Below, in pieces: positions 1 to 12,362 of a stretch of 64,000 bases of DNA (its first letter is position 1; each line of letters opens with the position of its first letter). The notes beneath the pieces are model-generated. The model did no database searches. It saw only the letters and a program-made list of their open reading frames with translations, and was not told where the DNA came from. A program made the translations under genes and the position numbers. Origin of the DNA: Taenia hydatigena (lineage: Eukaryota; Platyhelminthes; Cestoda; Cyclophyllidea; Taeniidae); the NCBI GenBank assembly GCA_036345935.2, contig JADWOT020000005.1:20624369-20688368 (forward strand), given 5' to 3'.

Positions 1-36
1 AATGGGCGATGTGCTTTTGTGCTGACCTTGATAGCC

Positions 37-456
37 CTAAGGTGGCGGCATTAGCAAGCAAGAGCAGCCGCAAACGGCTTCAGAGTTCTTTGATAGACTT
101 TTATAGACCTTTAGAACGCCTTTTGTGAGGTAATGGTTGAATGTAGGGTGGGGAGCGAATTGACTAATTGGAAGGAGGTCGAACCTATCGAGGACATCTT
201 TGTGTTCTGCAGGAATGTCCTTCACCACTAGGGCGCCATCAGATAGGACAATTTGAAAGCGTCCACTATGGAGATGCACTTTCTCTTTGCACTCATGAAG
301 CTGAATTTTATTCTTTTTCTCTTCCAACGTCTTCAGGAAGGTCTCGTGCTCGTGAGCATGCTTCATCATGTCTTTATTGTTGACGCAAATACAGAAATTG
401 AGGGCATATAAACCATAAGATGATAGTAGGGCTTGATAATTTTCTTCCTTTAGCAT
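37..456 (-). CDS. Orphan small ORF, hypothetical protein (139 aa)
   Basis: This reading frame runs on the minus strand from an ATG at 456 to a TAG at 37-39. I do not recognise the protein. Its composition is balanced and protein-like: it has a lysine/glutamate/histidine-rich, probably helical stretch near residues 25-60, then a segment with beta-type hydrophobic spacing around residues 65-100, and a short cysteine-rich tail near the C-terminus. There is no signal peptide or membrane segment. A GTG four codons upstream extends the frame but a conventional ATG is preferred. It could be a single-exon gene or the last exon of a longer gene whose upstream part lies to the right; I found no clear upstream exon. 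The left window edge is only 36 bases beyond the stop, so its 3' end cannot be judged. That it is a gene at all is an inference from frame length and composition. Confidence 0.4.
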   Translation of the reverse strand: MLKEENYQALLSSYGLYALNFCICVNNKDMMKHAHEHETFLKTLEEKKNKIQLHECKEKVHLHSGRFQIVLSDGALVVKDIPAEHKDVLDRFDLLPISQFAPHPTFNHYLTKGVLKVYKSLSKNSEAVCGCSCLLMPPP

Positions 457-3002
457 CTCCCTTCCCACAGTCTGACTATCCCTGCAGGTAATAAGTCATT
501 AACAGAGATCAACCTCTCTTCAGTACAAGTCAATGAACACCCCAAAGGTGTGCAAACTATTTCTCACTTAGAAACAGATGGGATCACGAGAACTGACCAA
601 TCAGTGAGCAGAAAGCTTCATTCCCCGTTTTGCGTGGCACAGTGACACTCCGTGTGGTATGCCACCTAATATACCCAAGCAAGGAATTTATTGCATAGCT
701 CAAGATGAAAGATGAGTACTGTCGCACTTCTCCGATGCGAATCCCATCTTTTTCTGGTATCAGCATCAGTTAATCACATGATTGCATTAGAAAAGAAGCA
801 CCAACAAAACAAAATGGAAAATATTAAATCAGATAGAAGCTATCGGCCCACCTTCACAATCTTTTCTAAAATCCTCTTCATCCCTAATTAAAATCCACTT
901 CTCTTTTCCATTCTTTCCTCATTTATTGCTTAACTATGCGATGGCCTTGAAAAAAGTGAAATTATCTAGTTTCAGGGCCATTTATTATCATTAAACCAAT
1001 TGTAGGCACGGCTTTTCCTTACTCACTTACTCACCTTTAGCTCCCTTCCTTATAAAATGGGGCACTCACAAAGCAGAGGCACAGTTTCGTATGCTGCTGC
1101 GTTGGTGGGCAGAATTGCAATGGGGCCAGAAAATGGGAAGAAATGCACAATCAACTGTTTGAAGCTGGACACTACATTGGTCTAGACATTATTGCCACTA
1201 TTAACCTCACCTAAGTAAAAAACTTAAATCTATCAGGAGTGGAAAAGATATGCAATAAGGTGGTGAGGAAGTGATAACTCGAATAGTTCCTTTCTTCCTC
1301 TCTCAAAAGACTCAAGCTTCTCTACAACGAGAAAATGATGTAATTGGAAATCAATCAATCAATTAATCAATGAGTTGCTCCAGCGTGACCTTTAATACGA
1401 CCTCATGCCACTTTTTTAATTAATATCAAGAAGGTGACCGGTTCACGTCCTCCATTCAACGATGCTGCTTCAAGTGGAAGGGACTCACTGTTTGTTCAAA
1501 TTGGCATTGAATTAAGATGGATTTGGTAGTTGAAACTTCCTCTTTTACTGTTCCGTTGTGTTGTTGGCAAGACAGCCATATTTGCTGTCTCGTTTCTCGC
1601 TGCTAAAAGGATGGAGTCCAGTGTTGAAGGTCTGTCGACTTTCTCTTCAGCAAAACCTCTGAGAGGATGGAATGCATCAACGGTCTTCTCTATGATTAAG
1701 ATGACTGACATAGTCCAAATGTGGCTCAATGGAGGCACAGGCCTACATAGAATTGCATAATCAAAAAACTGGCAACAGTTTGTGGGTTACCGGCAGAATA
1801 GGCTGTGATAAGTGGGGCCTCTTTTCGGCATTCCTTGCGCTAACTAGACTTGGAGGGCATGAACCTGTAAACTGAGCGCACAGCCACACATCGGTTTGCC
1901 AGTCACCAGAAAACATGCAGTTTTCGACCTTACGCCTCTCGCTTTCCTTTCATCCGCTTTCATTTTTCGTTGTTGGTCCATTTCTATCGAAAAGGCGACC
2001 GTCATTTAAATAGAGCTTATGTACGAGGCTGGCGCCTTCCTTCCTCCAGAAGAGACGCCAGAGTTATGGTCATTGTTTATCTGTAAAATCAACAGCACGG
2101 ACAGTTCAAGCCTTATTAACTCACTTTCCAAAACTCCTCGATACTCCCTTCGTTAGTGGTCTATTTTCACCACCAAAAGTTGATTTTGTCCTTTTCTTAC
2201 GCTCCAACTACCTAGAAAAGACATTCGGTGACCCCCAGGTATTTGGTCCAGTCGACAAATTGCAGTATTTAGTCTCTATGGGCTGGAGGTCGTAACCTAT
2301 CACAATGGAACAAAAGGTGTTATTTTTAGCCCAAAGGAAAACTAAACAAGTTAATGAAGCACCCAAAGACGGTAATAACACATGGGTGAAGACAATATTT
2401 TAGATAATATGAGAGATTTATGCATTCCTGGGAAGAAAAGGTCAAGCAAATCGCGGCCATCCACATGGACAGCGTTCACAGATAACATAAATATAAAAGT
2501 ATTTCAGCTTATTCTTCACCTTTTGAAGTTATAAAGTCGGGATATTTTTAGATATCATAGTGACTGAGTGCCTGTCTGAGAATGTGAAGTAGCTTTGTGC
2601 TGCTGTGGTAAGGTGGCAAATCTTGCATATGGGAGGGCGTTCACCGATGGCTTATGAGCAGAACTATATAATAATCAAACAATACAATCTACTTGATATC
2701 GCTTAATGCAATTTAAAGATGCGCAAATACCCTTCTTGAGAAGTAGCTAGGGCAACTAAGCCCGATCAATCAGACCTGCCCTTGCGGAATAAAAGGAAGC
2801 TTCGTGGCTTACCACCTCCACAACGGCTGTTTGTGAAGTACATACATAATTCTTTCTTTGGGTGGTGGTCATCATTATACTTTCAGACAGTAGCGTTAGA
2901 AATTCGCATGCAAAGTAAATTGGACAACTATTGAACTATGCCGTGAAAGTGGAGAAGTAACAGTGTAAAGGCATTTTTGTCCGTAAAACTGAGAAAAAAA
3001 TA

Positions 3003-3165
3003 TGTAGTGCCTTGTTTGCTTGGCTGCCGGTTTCGGCTGCGGTCACTCGGGTGGGCTGACCTCAAGCTATGAGAGCAGTCCCTTCCCTCTGCTTGTTGAA
3101 TAAATATATTCTGTCCTAGTATTGTACCTTCTCTTGCCTTCGAGGAAGTCTTGAAACGCTGCATA
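3003..3165 (+). repeat. Dispersed repeat copy, same family as copies at 61.6-63.0 kb
   Basis: This stretch shares a series of short conserved blocks with four sequences near 61.6-63.0 kb. The shared blocks include a CTGCCGGTTT-like start, an AATATATTCTGTCCTAG-like centre and a TTGCCTTCGAGGAAG-like end, in the same order and at similar spacing. The copy is diverged and carries no coding frame that I can support. It shows that the family is dispersed and not confined to the right-hand island. I judged the match by eye; a pairwise alignment would settle the boundaries. Confidence 0.6.
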
Positions 3166-6100
3166 ATATAGTGGTGAAATTCGCAAATTTTCTGTTTTCG
3201 TCAACCAATGAATATCCATGCGGCTATCTCAGGCGGGAGTATCAGTCGAATGCAGCGCATGTCTCTAAGCCGTAAAGCTTGCGCATCGTGGTCAATAACG
3301 TTATAAATCAAACCCGTAACTGACATGTTCTGTCAGGGTTGCAAAGCTTTTGCAAATGCTGGCATTGGTTTGGCAGCTGCATAAACAAATTTTTTTGGCC
3401 TCTTAAAAAGCGGGGCAATTCTTTTCCCTTCAGCAAGTTTTTCGGAACTCAAAAATTATTCTAAACACTGGATTGGCAAATTTTACAATTACTGCGCATT
3501 TTGAAAATTATACCTTTTTGTTTCATACCATAAAAATAAGCAACTTAGACCTTGGCTTAGGAAGTCCTTCAAATAAATCTCAACATTACCAAGGGGTGGG
3601 AATTCAACCTGTGGTGACTACAGCTGGTAATAATGATAAGAGTCAGCTTCCAAAAAATTAAAAAGCTTTTTAAGAACAATTGATGAACAAAAGCTTATGT
3701 TTGGATATCCACTTTGCAGGGGGAATCAACTCAGTGAAGCCAAATGCAAAAAGATGCAAAGATTTATCCCGAAACGAAGCAAGATTTGCCAAGCAAAGGT
3801 CTATAGAGTTGTAAACATAAGTATGCAGACTATTCTTAGCAAGTTATGGTGGATAAAGTGCTAGTATTGTATCGTTTTCATTGCCTTGGGAGCTCGTGGT
3901 CACTCTATGTGTTGCAAAATACAAACTCCGTCCGGTACACCAGCACCTTTATGCCTCTAATTAAAATTTATTTAACTTAGCTTGACTGTTGCTTGGTTTT
4001 GTGGGCTGGAATTGGTGAATGTAAAGGGGGCATGTCGACTCAAAAGACGGTATTGGCTGACACATCATACGCATAGTAAAGGTTTGGCTTTAATAAGTCG
4101 TTTGAGTGTGAAGAGAGAATAAATGAGCATCAATCACGCATCAAGCACTTATGAATGACAGCAAGGTGCTGGTTGCATCATTTTGAGATCTTTCTCATAA
4201 ACTATGAGACGTGTCTCATGCTTTGATTGATTAATTAATTGGCAGCCATAAAATTAGAGGGAGGTTTTGTTCTGTCAAGTCAACTATTTGAAGGCGTTGG
4301 CGGTTTTATAGGATTTTATTTATTGCTTTCTACTTATTAACTGTTTAGAACAATCTCATGAGCGAATATGTCTTGAATGTCTGTCATCTCTCTCTCTCAC
4401 CCCGTATGGTGTGTTTGTGCGCCTTGAGGAACAAAAGATGAAGTTATTTTTCTTTTATTAGCTCTCTTCTTCCCCAAATTTGGGCGGTATAGCCAAGACT
4501 AGCTAGTCAAATGCCAAAAGTTTTTTATGAAGAGTTGGTAAGAGTACTTATTAAATGTACTAGATCCTGCTCATTAGATGTCCGCTTTACTTTGAAGTGA
4601 TTAACTGCTATAGTAACAGCTACTTTATTGTATTTTCTTCTCCTGCTTTCCCCTTATGCCTTTAATCTCTTATTTGACGTCTTTGTATTCCACTCTCTTT
4701 TAGCCGATGCCTCTTAGCCTTTTTTACATCAGGCTGTCATGAGTTTGCGAATGAAATGGACGAAGGGCAATAATTTGCGTCTTCTTCGCAGCCTTTTAGG
4801 TGGATTTCGAAAGCTACGCCACAAGGCAGGCGTGGTACTATGCCCGATAGTCCTTCCTTTTAGGACCCCATACTCTAATATTTCAGCCAATGCATCTCAA
4901 ATATCCCAACTTTTCTGGAAATCTTTTCTACAAACAAACAAAATTACAGTGTGGATGGATATACTGCGGTCGGAATCGAAGCTAGAGGTAGGCTGGAGGA
5001 TAGTGGAATGGGAAGGGCCTGTCTGCGCATAAACAACTGCTAATGTGTCTCTGTCTGAAAGTGCTTTAAAATACTTTAATATGCACATTGTATAGCCAGC
5101 GTCGAGTGGCCTTGACTGCTCCGTTGGGTTGGTGGAGGATGTGAATGAATTATTCGAGCGAATGTCTGGTGAGGTGTTGTATGTGTGTAGAGAGGACACG
5201 CCATCGTCTCTCCATTTTTTTTGCTCTGTTCTTTTTCACCCATTTTTTCCTCTGAATTCTTCCGCACAACACCGTTACACTTTCCAGAAGAATATGAAGA
5301 CATAAAAAGAAGGGGCAGTAGAACCCATCAAAAGTTAATTCTGATCTCTCAGTACTCCACCTATTCACTCTTCAGCTTCTGTCATTACAGCATAGAAAAA
5401 TGTTTAAAAAGAAAAACCACCGATAGAACTGCAGTACGTGAGCAATGTGCACGATGACAGGATTGAATGGATGCCGGTGTTTCAGGTGGCACATGATTCT
5501 GTTTTACCAAGACGCGCAAGTCACCCAAAGCGTTATTTACCAAATTTCCATCTTGGCGCTTTCTCCATATCCTATCCAATAGCCGAGTCAGACGGAGGTC
5601 GTAATCACGCCCTGGTAATGGACCACTCTGTTACAACATTCCGCATACACTACAACAAACTTGAATAAAATACTCTGATGCCTCTTTCTCTTTAAAAAGG
5701 AGAGGGAATAAGAATCTTTTTGCTGCGTATAGGCTGGGGACAACAGCTTAACCTTTGGTCCATAGTGAAGGAGAACAGAAATTTTTGATATAAACTATAT
5801 AGGTAAGTGAGTCCTGCCTTCAGCAAGGATAGAAGACGATAAAGGCTATCAATTTCATGTTCTTTCTGTCCTTGGCGAGCTTTATAATAATACGCCGCTG
5901 TTACTTCTTTTGCCGCCTGACTGAATTTACATGAGGAATGACTTTGGCGGTTCCGCCATTGGTTACATCCAAACTACCCTCCTTTGCGATACAAGGATGT
6001 GCACCAACCCCACTCAGAAGGGGCATTATCCCTTTGGTGTGTGCATGAGAGCATCATGAGGTACAAGCGTCTACAGCAACCACTCAATCCCATTGGAAGC

Positions 6101-8091
6101 TGGCCCAGATAAATCAGTTCCAAGAGAGACCAGAGCGGCAGTAATCAAACCCAGAAAACTTTCATTCCAAAGAGACAACGCCAAACCTGCTACCTTGTTG
6201 AGGTTGGCTCAATCAAATTGTCAACTCCAGCGCTCCATTTGGTGGCTATCAGCATTCATTGACAATAGACACCGATGAACAGACGAAAGATACCACCGAG
6301 AGAGAAAGGGAGGGACTGTGTCCACCCATCCCTCGATTTCTATAGGTAAAATCACCAGGACAGGTGGAATTTGAAACCACTTATCTCAACAAGAAGGAAA
6401 AAATCTAGACTGCAATAGCAATTAGTTTTGAAAATAAATAAAATTTTTGACGATTTATTAAGAAGGATTTGGAAAATAAATTTGAGAAAGTGTCTTTGAA
6501 CCTTTTTTTCATTGATTTCTGGTAAATGTTAAGAATCTTGCATTGGCTCCATTAATCATAGGTAGAATTCCAAAATGCTTCCAACATAAGACAAGATAGA
6601 ACAAACAACTTCGTTTCATTACCCAAAGTCTGAGAAGTCAATTAAAAATAGCCTTTGATTGAACAAATGACGTGTAAAAATCGCTGAGAGTGTATTACAC
6701 GCTGGAAGCACCTTTGTGCAAAGAAGTCGGTGGAGAGGAAAAAACAAGTTGAGGATTCGAAGTCGTCAAAGGTTGGTACAACTCCGTAATTTACTGTGGT
6801 GATGATGCACATTCGAACGCAGCGTATCTGTTGCTTGCGGTGCTTTCGCCAAAGAAGTCGGACCACCTTTTGCTCTTATAGCTAATAATGTTAAAAGATT
6901 GAAAGACATGCATGCTAAAAGGCATCTGAGTTTGATATAATAGACTGAGTTCACCATAATTGGGGTTGACATATCCTACCCTCACATTGTTGGCATAATT
7001 AGTTGCGATAAGCATTTTTCTCCTTTTCTATCAATTTAATGTCTTCTGTCCGTATTCTCATCCATCACTCTTCAGCTGCAGTTACTGAAATGTTGGCGGC
7101 GCTGTTCGCTGCAAGTTCGTGGAGGCGCGAAGGCATATTATTGATGCGCCTCCTTGTTGATGGTTTTGGGACCTTGTGCAACAGGAAATCAACCGCCACC
7201 TCACTGAGAGTGAGTTTTCATTGGTGGTAGAACCATATGCACCGAATCTTTTATGCCACCTTTTTCGCATTTTGTGCTAGTAAGCCGGCTGATTGGATTC
7301 CAAAGTCAGGCACATTGCTGTCATTTATTCCTTTGTCCACCGACTTGCTGTCTGACTGACCCATGACGAGACAGGATTCAGAAAAGATACTACTGCAGCT
7401 ACTTTGACGAGTTGAGTAGTACCAAACGATTTCCAGTACTTCTGGTTACATTTTTGAGAGACCTTGAAGTGATAACCCCTCCTCGTTACATCCACAGTTG
7501 AATACTTTTGTGCTATCAGAAGTATGCACACCTACGCACCATTAGCTGATAAGTTAAAGGAAATTAAAATGAATCCTCCTTCCGGCTTCTCTGAAGTCAA
7601 AGTAAGGGCTAGCATCGCTGAAGAGTGGAAGGCGAGAGGCTTAGTGCACTGTCAGAAGACCGAATTGACCAATATAATGAAAAGGAAATGTCTTCCTATC
7701 TTTTATTTCCTGCCTTATGTCAATTCTCACACAATGTAAATTTGTAATTTACTCAAGAGTTAATGAAAGAACAATTCGTCCAAGGTACACCAATTTTTAT
7801 GTAATATACTAACAGTGGCACAAAATGGTATCCCGTTTCAAAGTTACCACTTGACATTCGCTTAAATTCGCAGATTTTATTCGCTTTTAGTGTTGATGGG
7901 AACCCGGTCGACAAACTGTCATTCCTGGGAGGTAAAGAAGAATCTCCTTTTACACTTGTTTGGCCTTTTGGGACCTCAAAGCAACTTAGAGCGCAACAGT
8001 TCTGCCAGAGGCACAAAAAGCTAGAGCAAACGATTGAATGGCTCAAACCGTGCATTAGTTACCCGATCTCACACGTCGCAGATGTAGGCAT

Positions 8092-8475
8092 GTGCTATGG
8101 ATGGCTTGGGACGCAAAGACCCGCAGTCGAAGTACGACCGAAGGCATAACCGATTTTGGCAGTCACCATAATCTTGTGTTCCATCAAAGGGTGGTTAACG
8201 GCAGAGGCAAAAAGTTGGTTAAGGCCATTCTTCACAGAGAAGCTACTGCATTTATGAGCCTTCTTTCCTGCTCCTCCTCGTTTCCAACAGCTGCAAAGGC
8301 ATTAATTTTAATTACTCATCCTTCATTTAAATACCAAGCAAACTTCATGGCCAAAACCACCCGATTAAGGCTTCAAAATAAACAGAAAAAGGCCATTTCA
8401 AGCATTTTCCCACAGAGTCAAATTAGCGTCTGTTTATGCGCAGATAAGCTTGTAAGTAGCCGTCCGCTTGATTGA
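8092..8475 (+). other. Unrecognised open frame, probably not a gene
   Basis: A 127-codon frame open on the plus strand that begins at a GTG; there is an ATG four codons in. The predicted peptide has no signal, membrane helix or motif I know, and there are no neighbouring exons that would extend it. It is one of the longer frames in the gene-poor left part and is listed only for that reason. A chance frame is the most likely explanation. Confidence 0.12.
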
Positions 8476-11400
8476 CAATCGCGTTCTTCCTCTCTCGATA
8501 GTAACGAAGGCTGAATTCATGATGAGTTAGGTGGAGTGCTTGGGCAGCGTAACATTCTTGGCCATTGGGAAAGAAGTAAATCCTGGGAAGTGTAAAAAGG
8601 GAAAGATCCTATGCAAATGATCATAGTATATAACCGTCATCCATCAGCCTTTGGCATGAAAATTGCTGTTTTAAATCAAGTTACAAAATTAAGCAACACT
8701 TGACGGAACGATAGATTGTTTCACCTTTCCTAATAAGACTAGATGCCTTTGCATCTATCGAATCTACATCAAGCCAATTCATATAGCCGAAATGCTCCAT
8801 CCAAATCCATCTGGCTGAACCACTCGAGGGGCACTCCGGTTGGCCTTAAGTCAAGAATAGACTAACACCTAATCATGATAATTTAACGCATGCACTGTAA
8901 ATAATGGCCTGAATTCACAAAACACCACAAGTTGACACTTGCCACTTGTCAGATGAGAGTGGTTACACGGTGATCTTGGTAACACCATCTTTGTATAGAA
9001 CACTTGAATATTGCCACGGCGCACACATATTAAAAAGTGGTTTTTAATGCGCTACTATATTTGCGCTTAGTTTGAATCTTTCGCTGCGGTAGACCTTAAA
9101 GTCGGGGATACTCGGAAAGTGATTCCGCTACTGCCCTCAATTTTTATCCTAATTAGCATCCACCAACAGTTGCCATGCATCTTGTTAAATCAATTAATTA
9201 AATAAAAAGCCTGTTTTTACTTATTTAATTAATTAGACACTGGTACATGGGAAAAGTAACCTCCCTATAGGCCATGATCCCTCAAACCGTAATCGTCGAA
9301 TCGATTACAGACCCCTAAGCGTTCTCTCTAGACCTAGTAAAAGGCATAACAGCGGTCTTATGGATTATCCTTTGTGCACAAAGAAAGGCCAAACATTTGT
9401 AGACAAAGTCTTTCGGTTACTCCGCCTAGACAAATTTACGGATTGGGGAGACCGAAGAGCTCATGTAGTTAGGGCCGCAACGGAACAAGTTTGCATCACT
9501 GTGTTCTACTTCATTCATTAGTTATTTATGCTTTAAATCATACTCTAATTATGATATTGCCAAATAAACAAGTTCGACACTTCAACCACAGCTTCCGTTG
9601 GGAAATAATATATTGGCTACTTTTAATTCAATAAGTAAAATGTATTTGCCCCAATTTGATATCTTGGGTGTGACATCTTAGCCGGAGGGTAAAGCCTTTG
9701 GCTTTCTAACTCGAGCCTGCACGTCACTTAAGAGACGCTCAAGTCGAGAGAGCAAGTATTAGACTAATGTAAACAGCTCACTTTCATATTGCACACCGTG
9801 ACCTACAACAGCAGAGACGCATGCCTTCTATCGAAGAGACTGATTGCCAAGTCATACTATTCGATGTGAAGGAAGGTTACATCCTCAAATTTCCCACATT
9901 ACGTACCATCGCATTAAGAGCATAGTTAAATCGCTTTGTTTTCTTTTAACAATTAATCAAATCAACGGACATACCCCTCATTAGGATAGAGACAACACGC
10001 AAAGTGTGGTACTGTTAGTATACACCACCATAGCGTTGGCTAGAATGCACCGTTAAAACATCTTTTTATCTGGATTTTCAATTTTAGTGTCAACCCACAT
10101 ATAAGCACGAGGGCGTGTCTGCAATTAGATCAACATGAGTGTAGCAAATGGACCATTGGCAATTTTTCCCCTTTTTCTCACGATGTCAATCAAATGTGGG
10201 TAAACTTTCCCGGAAAAATGATATTCAACTTAATTTGGTGGCCAAGTATCCGCGTAGCACTCTTGATACACCTCGCAGCTGCTAACGAATTTAAATAGAG
10301 TCATCTTGTTACGCTTTCTGGGTAGAGAAAATTGCCGTTGGCTCACTGGTTGGTATAATTTTACCTCGTCCACTGTTAAATCATCTCACGCATATCCCGT
10401 ATGAACTAAGAATGGAAGTGATGATGACGATAGCCATCATGTGTATGGGTTTTACCCACATGGATTTGCATTTGAAATTCAATGCGTCAATTTTACACTT
10501 TAAAAAAAGCTGGTATTACTTTGCGTGTAAGCTACGTGACTTGTTTTGACAAATATCTTGACTTTAATACACACTTATACACTTCCAAAGCAGTCAGTAA
10601 TTCGCCGCTGGGAGATTATGTCTCGTCATTAAAGGCCAAGTGATCACTGTTGAAGTCAAGTCATTGTAACTCAGAGAGAGAAATTTATCCTTTAGAATCA
10701 ATCCCAAACACTAGGCCTTGTAAATTGATGGAAAGGGAGGCAATGAAAGACCTTGTACCCATGAGAAGAATCCTGTTTGATCTTTAAATAAGAGGAAAGT
10801 GTGAAAGACTTAGAAGATGGACCAATTTTTAGAAAAAGGAAGTGGGAATTTGCTGGTCTTTATTTCATTATGATAGCCTCACAGATGGGTTTGTCCAGGG
10901 GTTAGGTGGCCAATTCGATATGGGAGAATAGAAGGGTTGAGAGGCTTGTGATTTATGGAGGCGAAACTTTCCGACATATGATGTTGACTGACACTACAAA
11001 AATTTGCGTAAGTAGGCTTCATGACCAGTTCAAAATGGCTGGCTGATGCGAGTACGTCCATTCCTTCCTTCCCGCAACCATTAATACAGCTCATAAAACG
11101 GTCATCTGATCTTATTTAGGCCACATCAGGCCCAAACTACATAAACCTATGGAGATTTAAGGGACAATCTAGCGCTAAGATGGCAAGTTCAAATTTCATT
11201 TGCTTAAAAATGATCGATGGCAAAACGAAACAAAATACTGTTAGGAGGGATGAATGAATGGATGCTCAAACGGATGGCAGAAGACAGCATGGTGACTGTC
11301 TCTGTGATCCTCATACCATGCCTTTCCCCCATTTTTCAAGCATTTTAGAATCCTTGCTTCGCAGCCCAGCGGATAGAGCGATTCCCCAAGTCAGGTATTA

Positions 11401-12362
11401 GGACTGAGAGAAGGGAAGTCGACTTCACCTTCCCCTTGTTTGCACCTCTCCACCACTCCATGCATAATGGCTCGACGAGTGTTCCCATAGGGTATCCGTC
11501 GTAGAGTCTACGTTATTTTGAAATTTGAAGAAAATAAATAGTTGTTAGCTTAAATTAAATGGAAGGGAGTAAGCGCTCTCCAAAATCTCGATTTTGCAAT
11601 TGTTCAAGGAAGTCCCACCGATGACAAGCTACACGTCATAGATGTGTCCAGGATCAGAGGCATATCCTGCATTCCACGTAAATGTTTGCAGGAACTGACC
11701 GCTGAGGCTGTGAACTAGAAAGGAAACTATTAGTATCGGAGGCGCTACTAACATACAGACAAATAGCCGACGCCTCAACAGCATCCCATCACCGCAAGCA
11801 CAAAAGTGACTAGCAGTCTCTGGTAGTTGACAACCCCATAACATGCGTTTTGATGGTTTAAATTCCCTCAGTACTTATCACTCCTTTTTTCGATTCGCAA
11901 TGGTAGCAGTTCCGTAAAAAGCTCGCCCTCCTTTATTAAGTCAACCAATTCCAACACCGATCGTTTATTCCCTTAAAAACTTTGATTCAATTGGCTTGAA
12001 AGAAAAATTCCCATTGCTAAAGATCCTAAATGTTCTTCTTGATCGTCCAATTAATTTTTTAATTGTAGTTTTGTTCAGTTAAGATAACCTTTCCAGCTAG
12101 CCAATTATAAAAGGGATGAGAACGTCTCCTCAGATTGGATTATTTCTTTAATATTTATAGGTTCGAATGATTTTCAACCATATCATCTATACATCTGACA
12201 CACAGATTGAGAGAATAATATGCATCAGTACAGTCTGTACAACAAGCTGGAGCTATAAAGCCGAGTCAGAGCACGAATGTTTGAACGCCTGCGCGCGAAA
12301 CTATTAACGCTGCTGTTTGATTGGTCGGTGTGGGGACAAGAGTATAAGGGGGTGAGCAATCA

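Larger units (their letters stand above)
469..12362. other. Gene-poor stretch, no supported gene
   Basis: About 11.9 kb of AT-rich sequence without a gene I can support. Open frames of 60-127 codons occur on both strands (for example 4739-5032 and 8092-8475, both plus) but none shows a domain, a convincing splice context or homology that I recognise. One member of a dispersed repeat family lies at about 3003-3165 and is described separately. Because the DM-domain gene ends at 12363 on the minus strand, the right edge of this stretch is its 3' flank. Confidence 0.6.
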
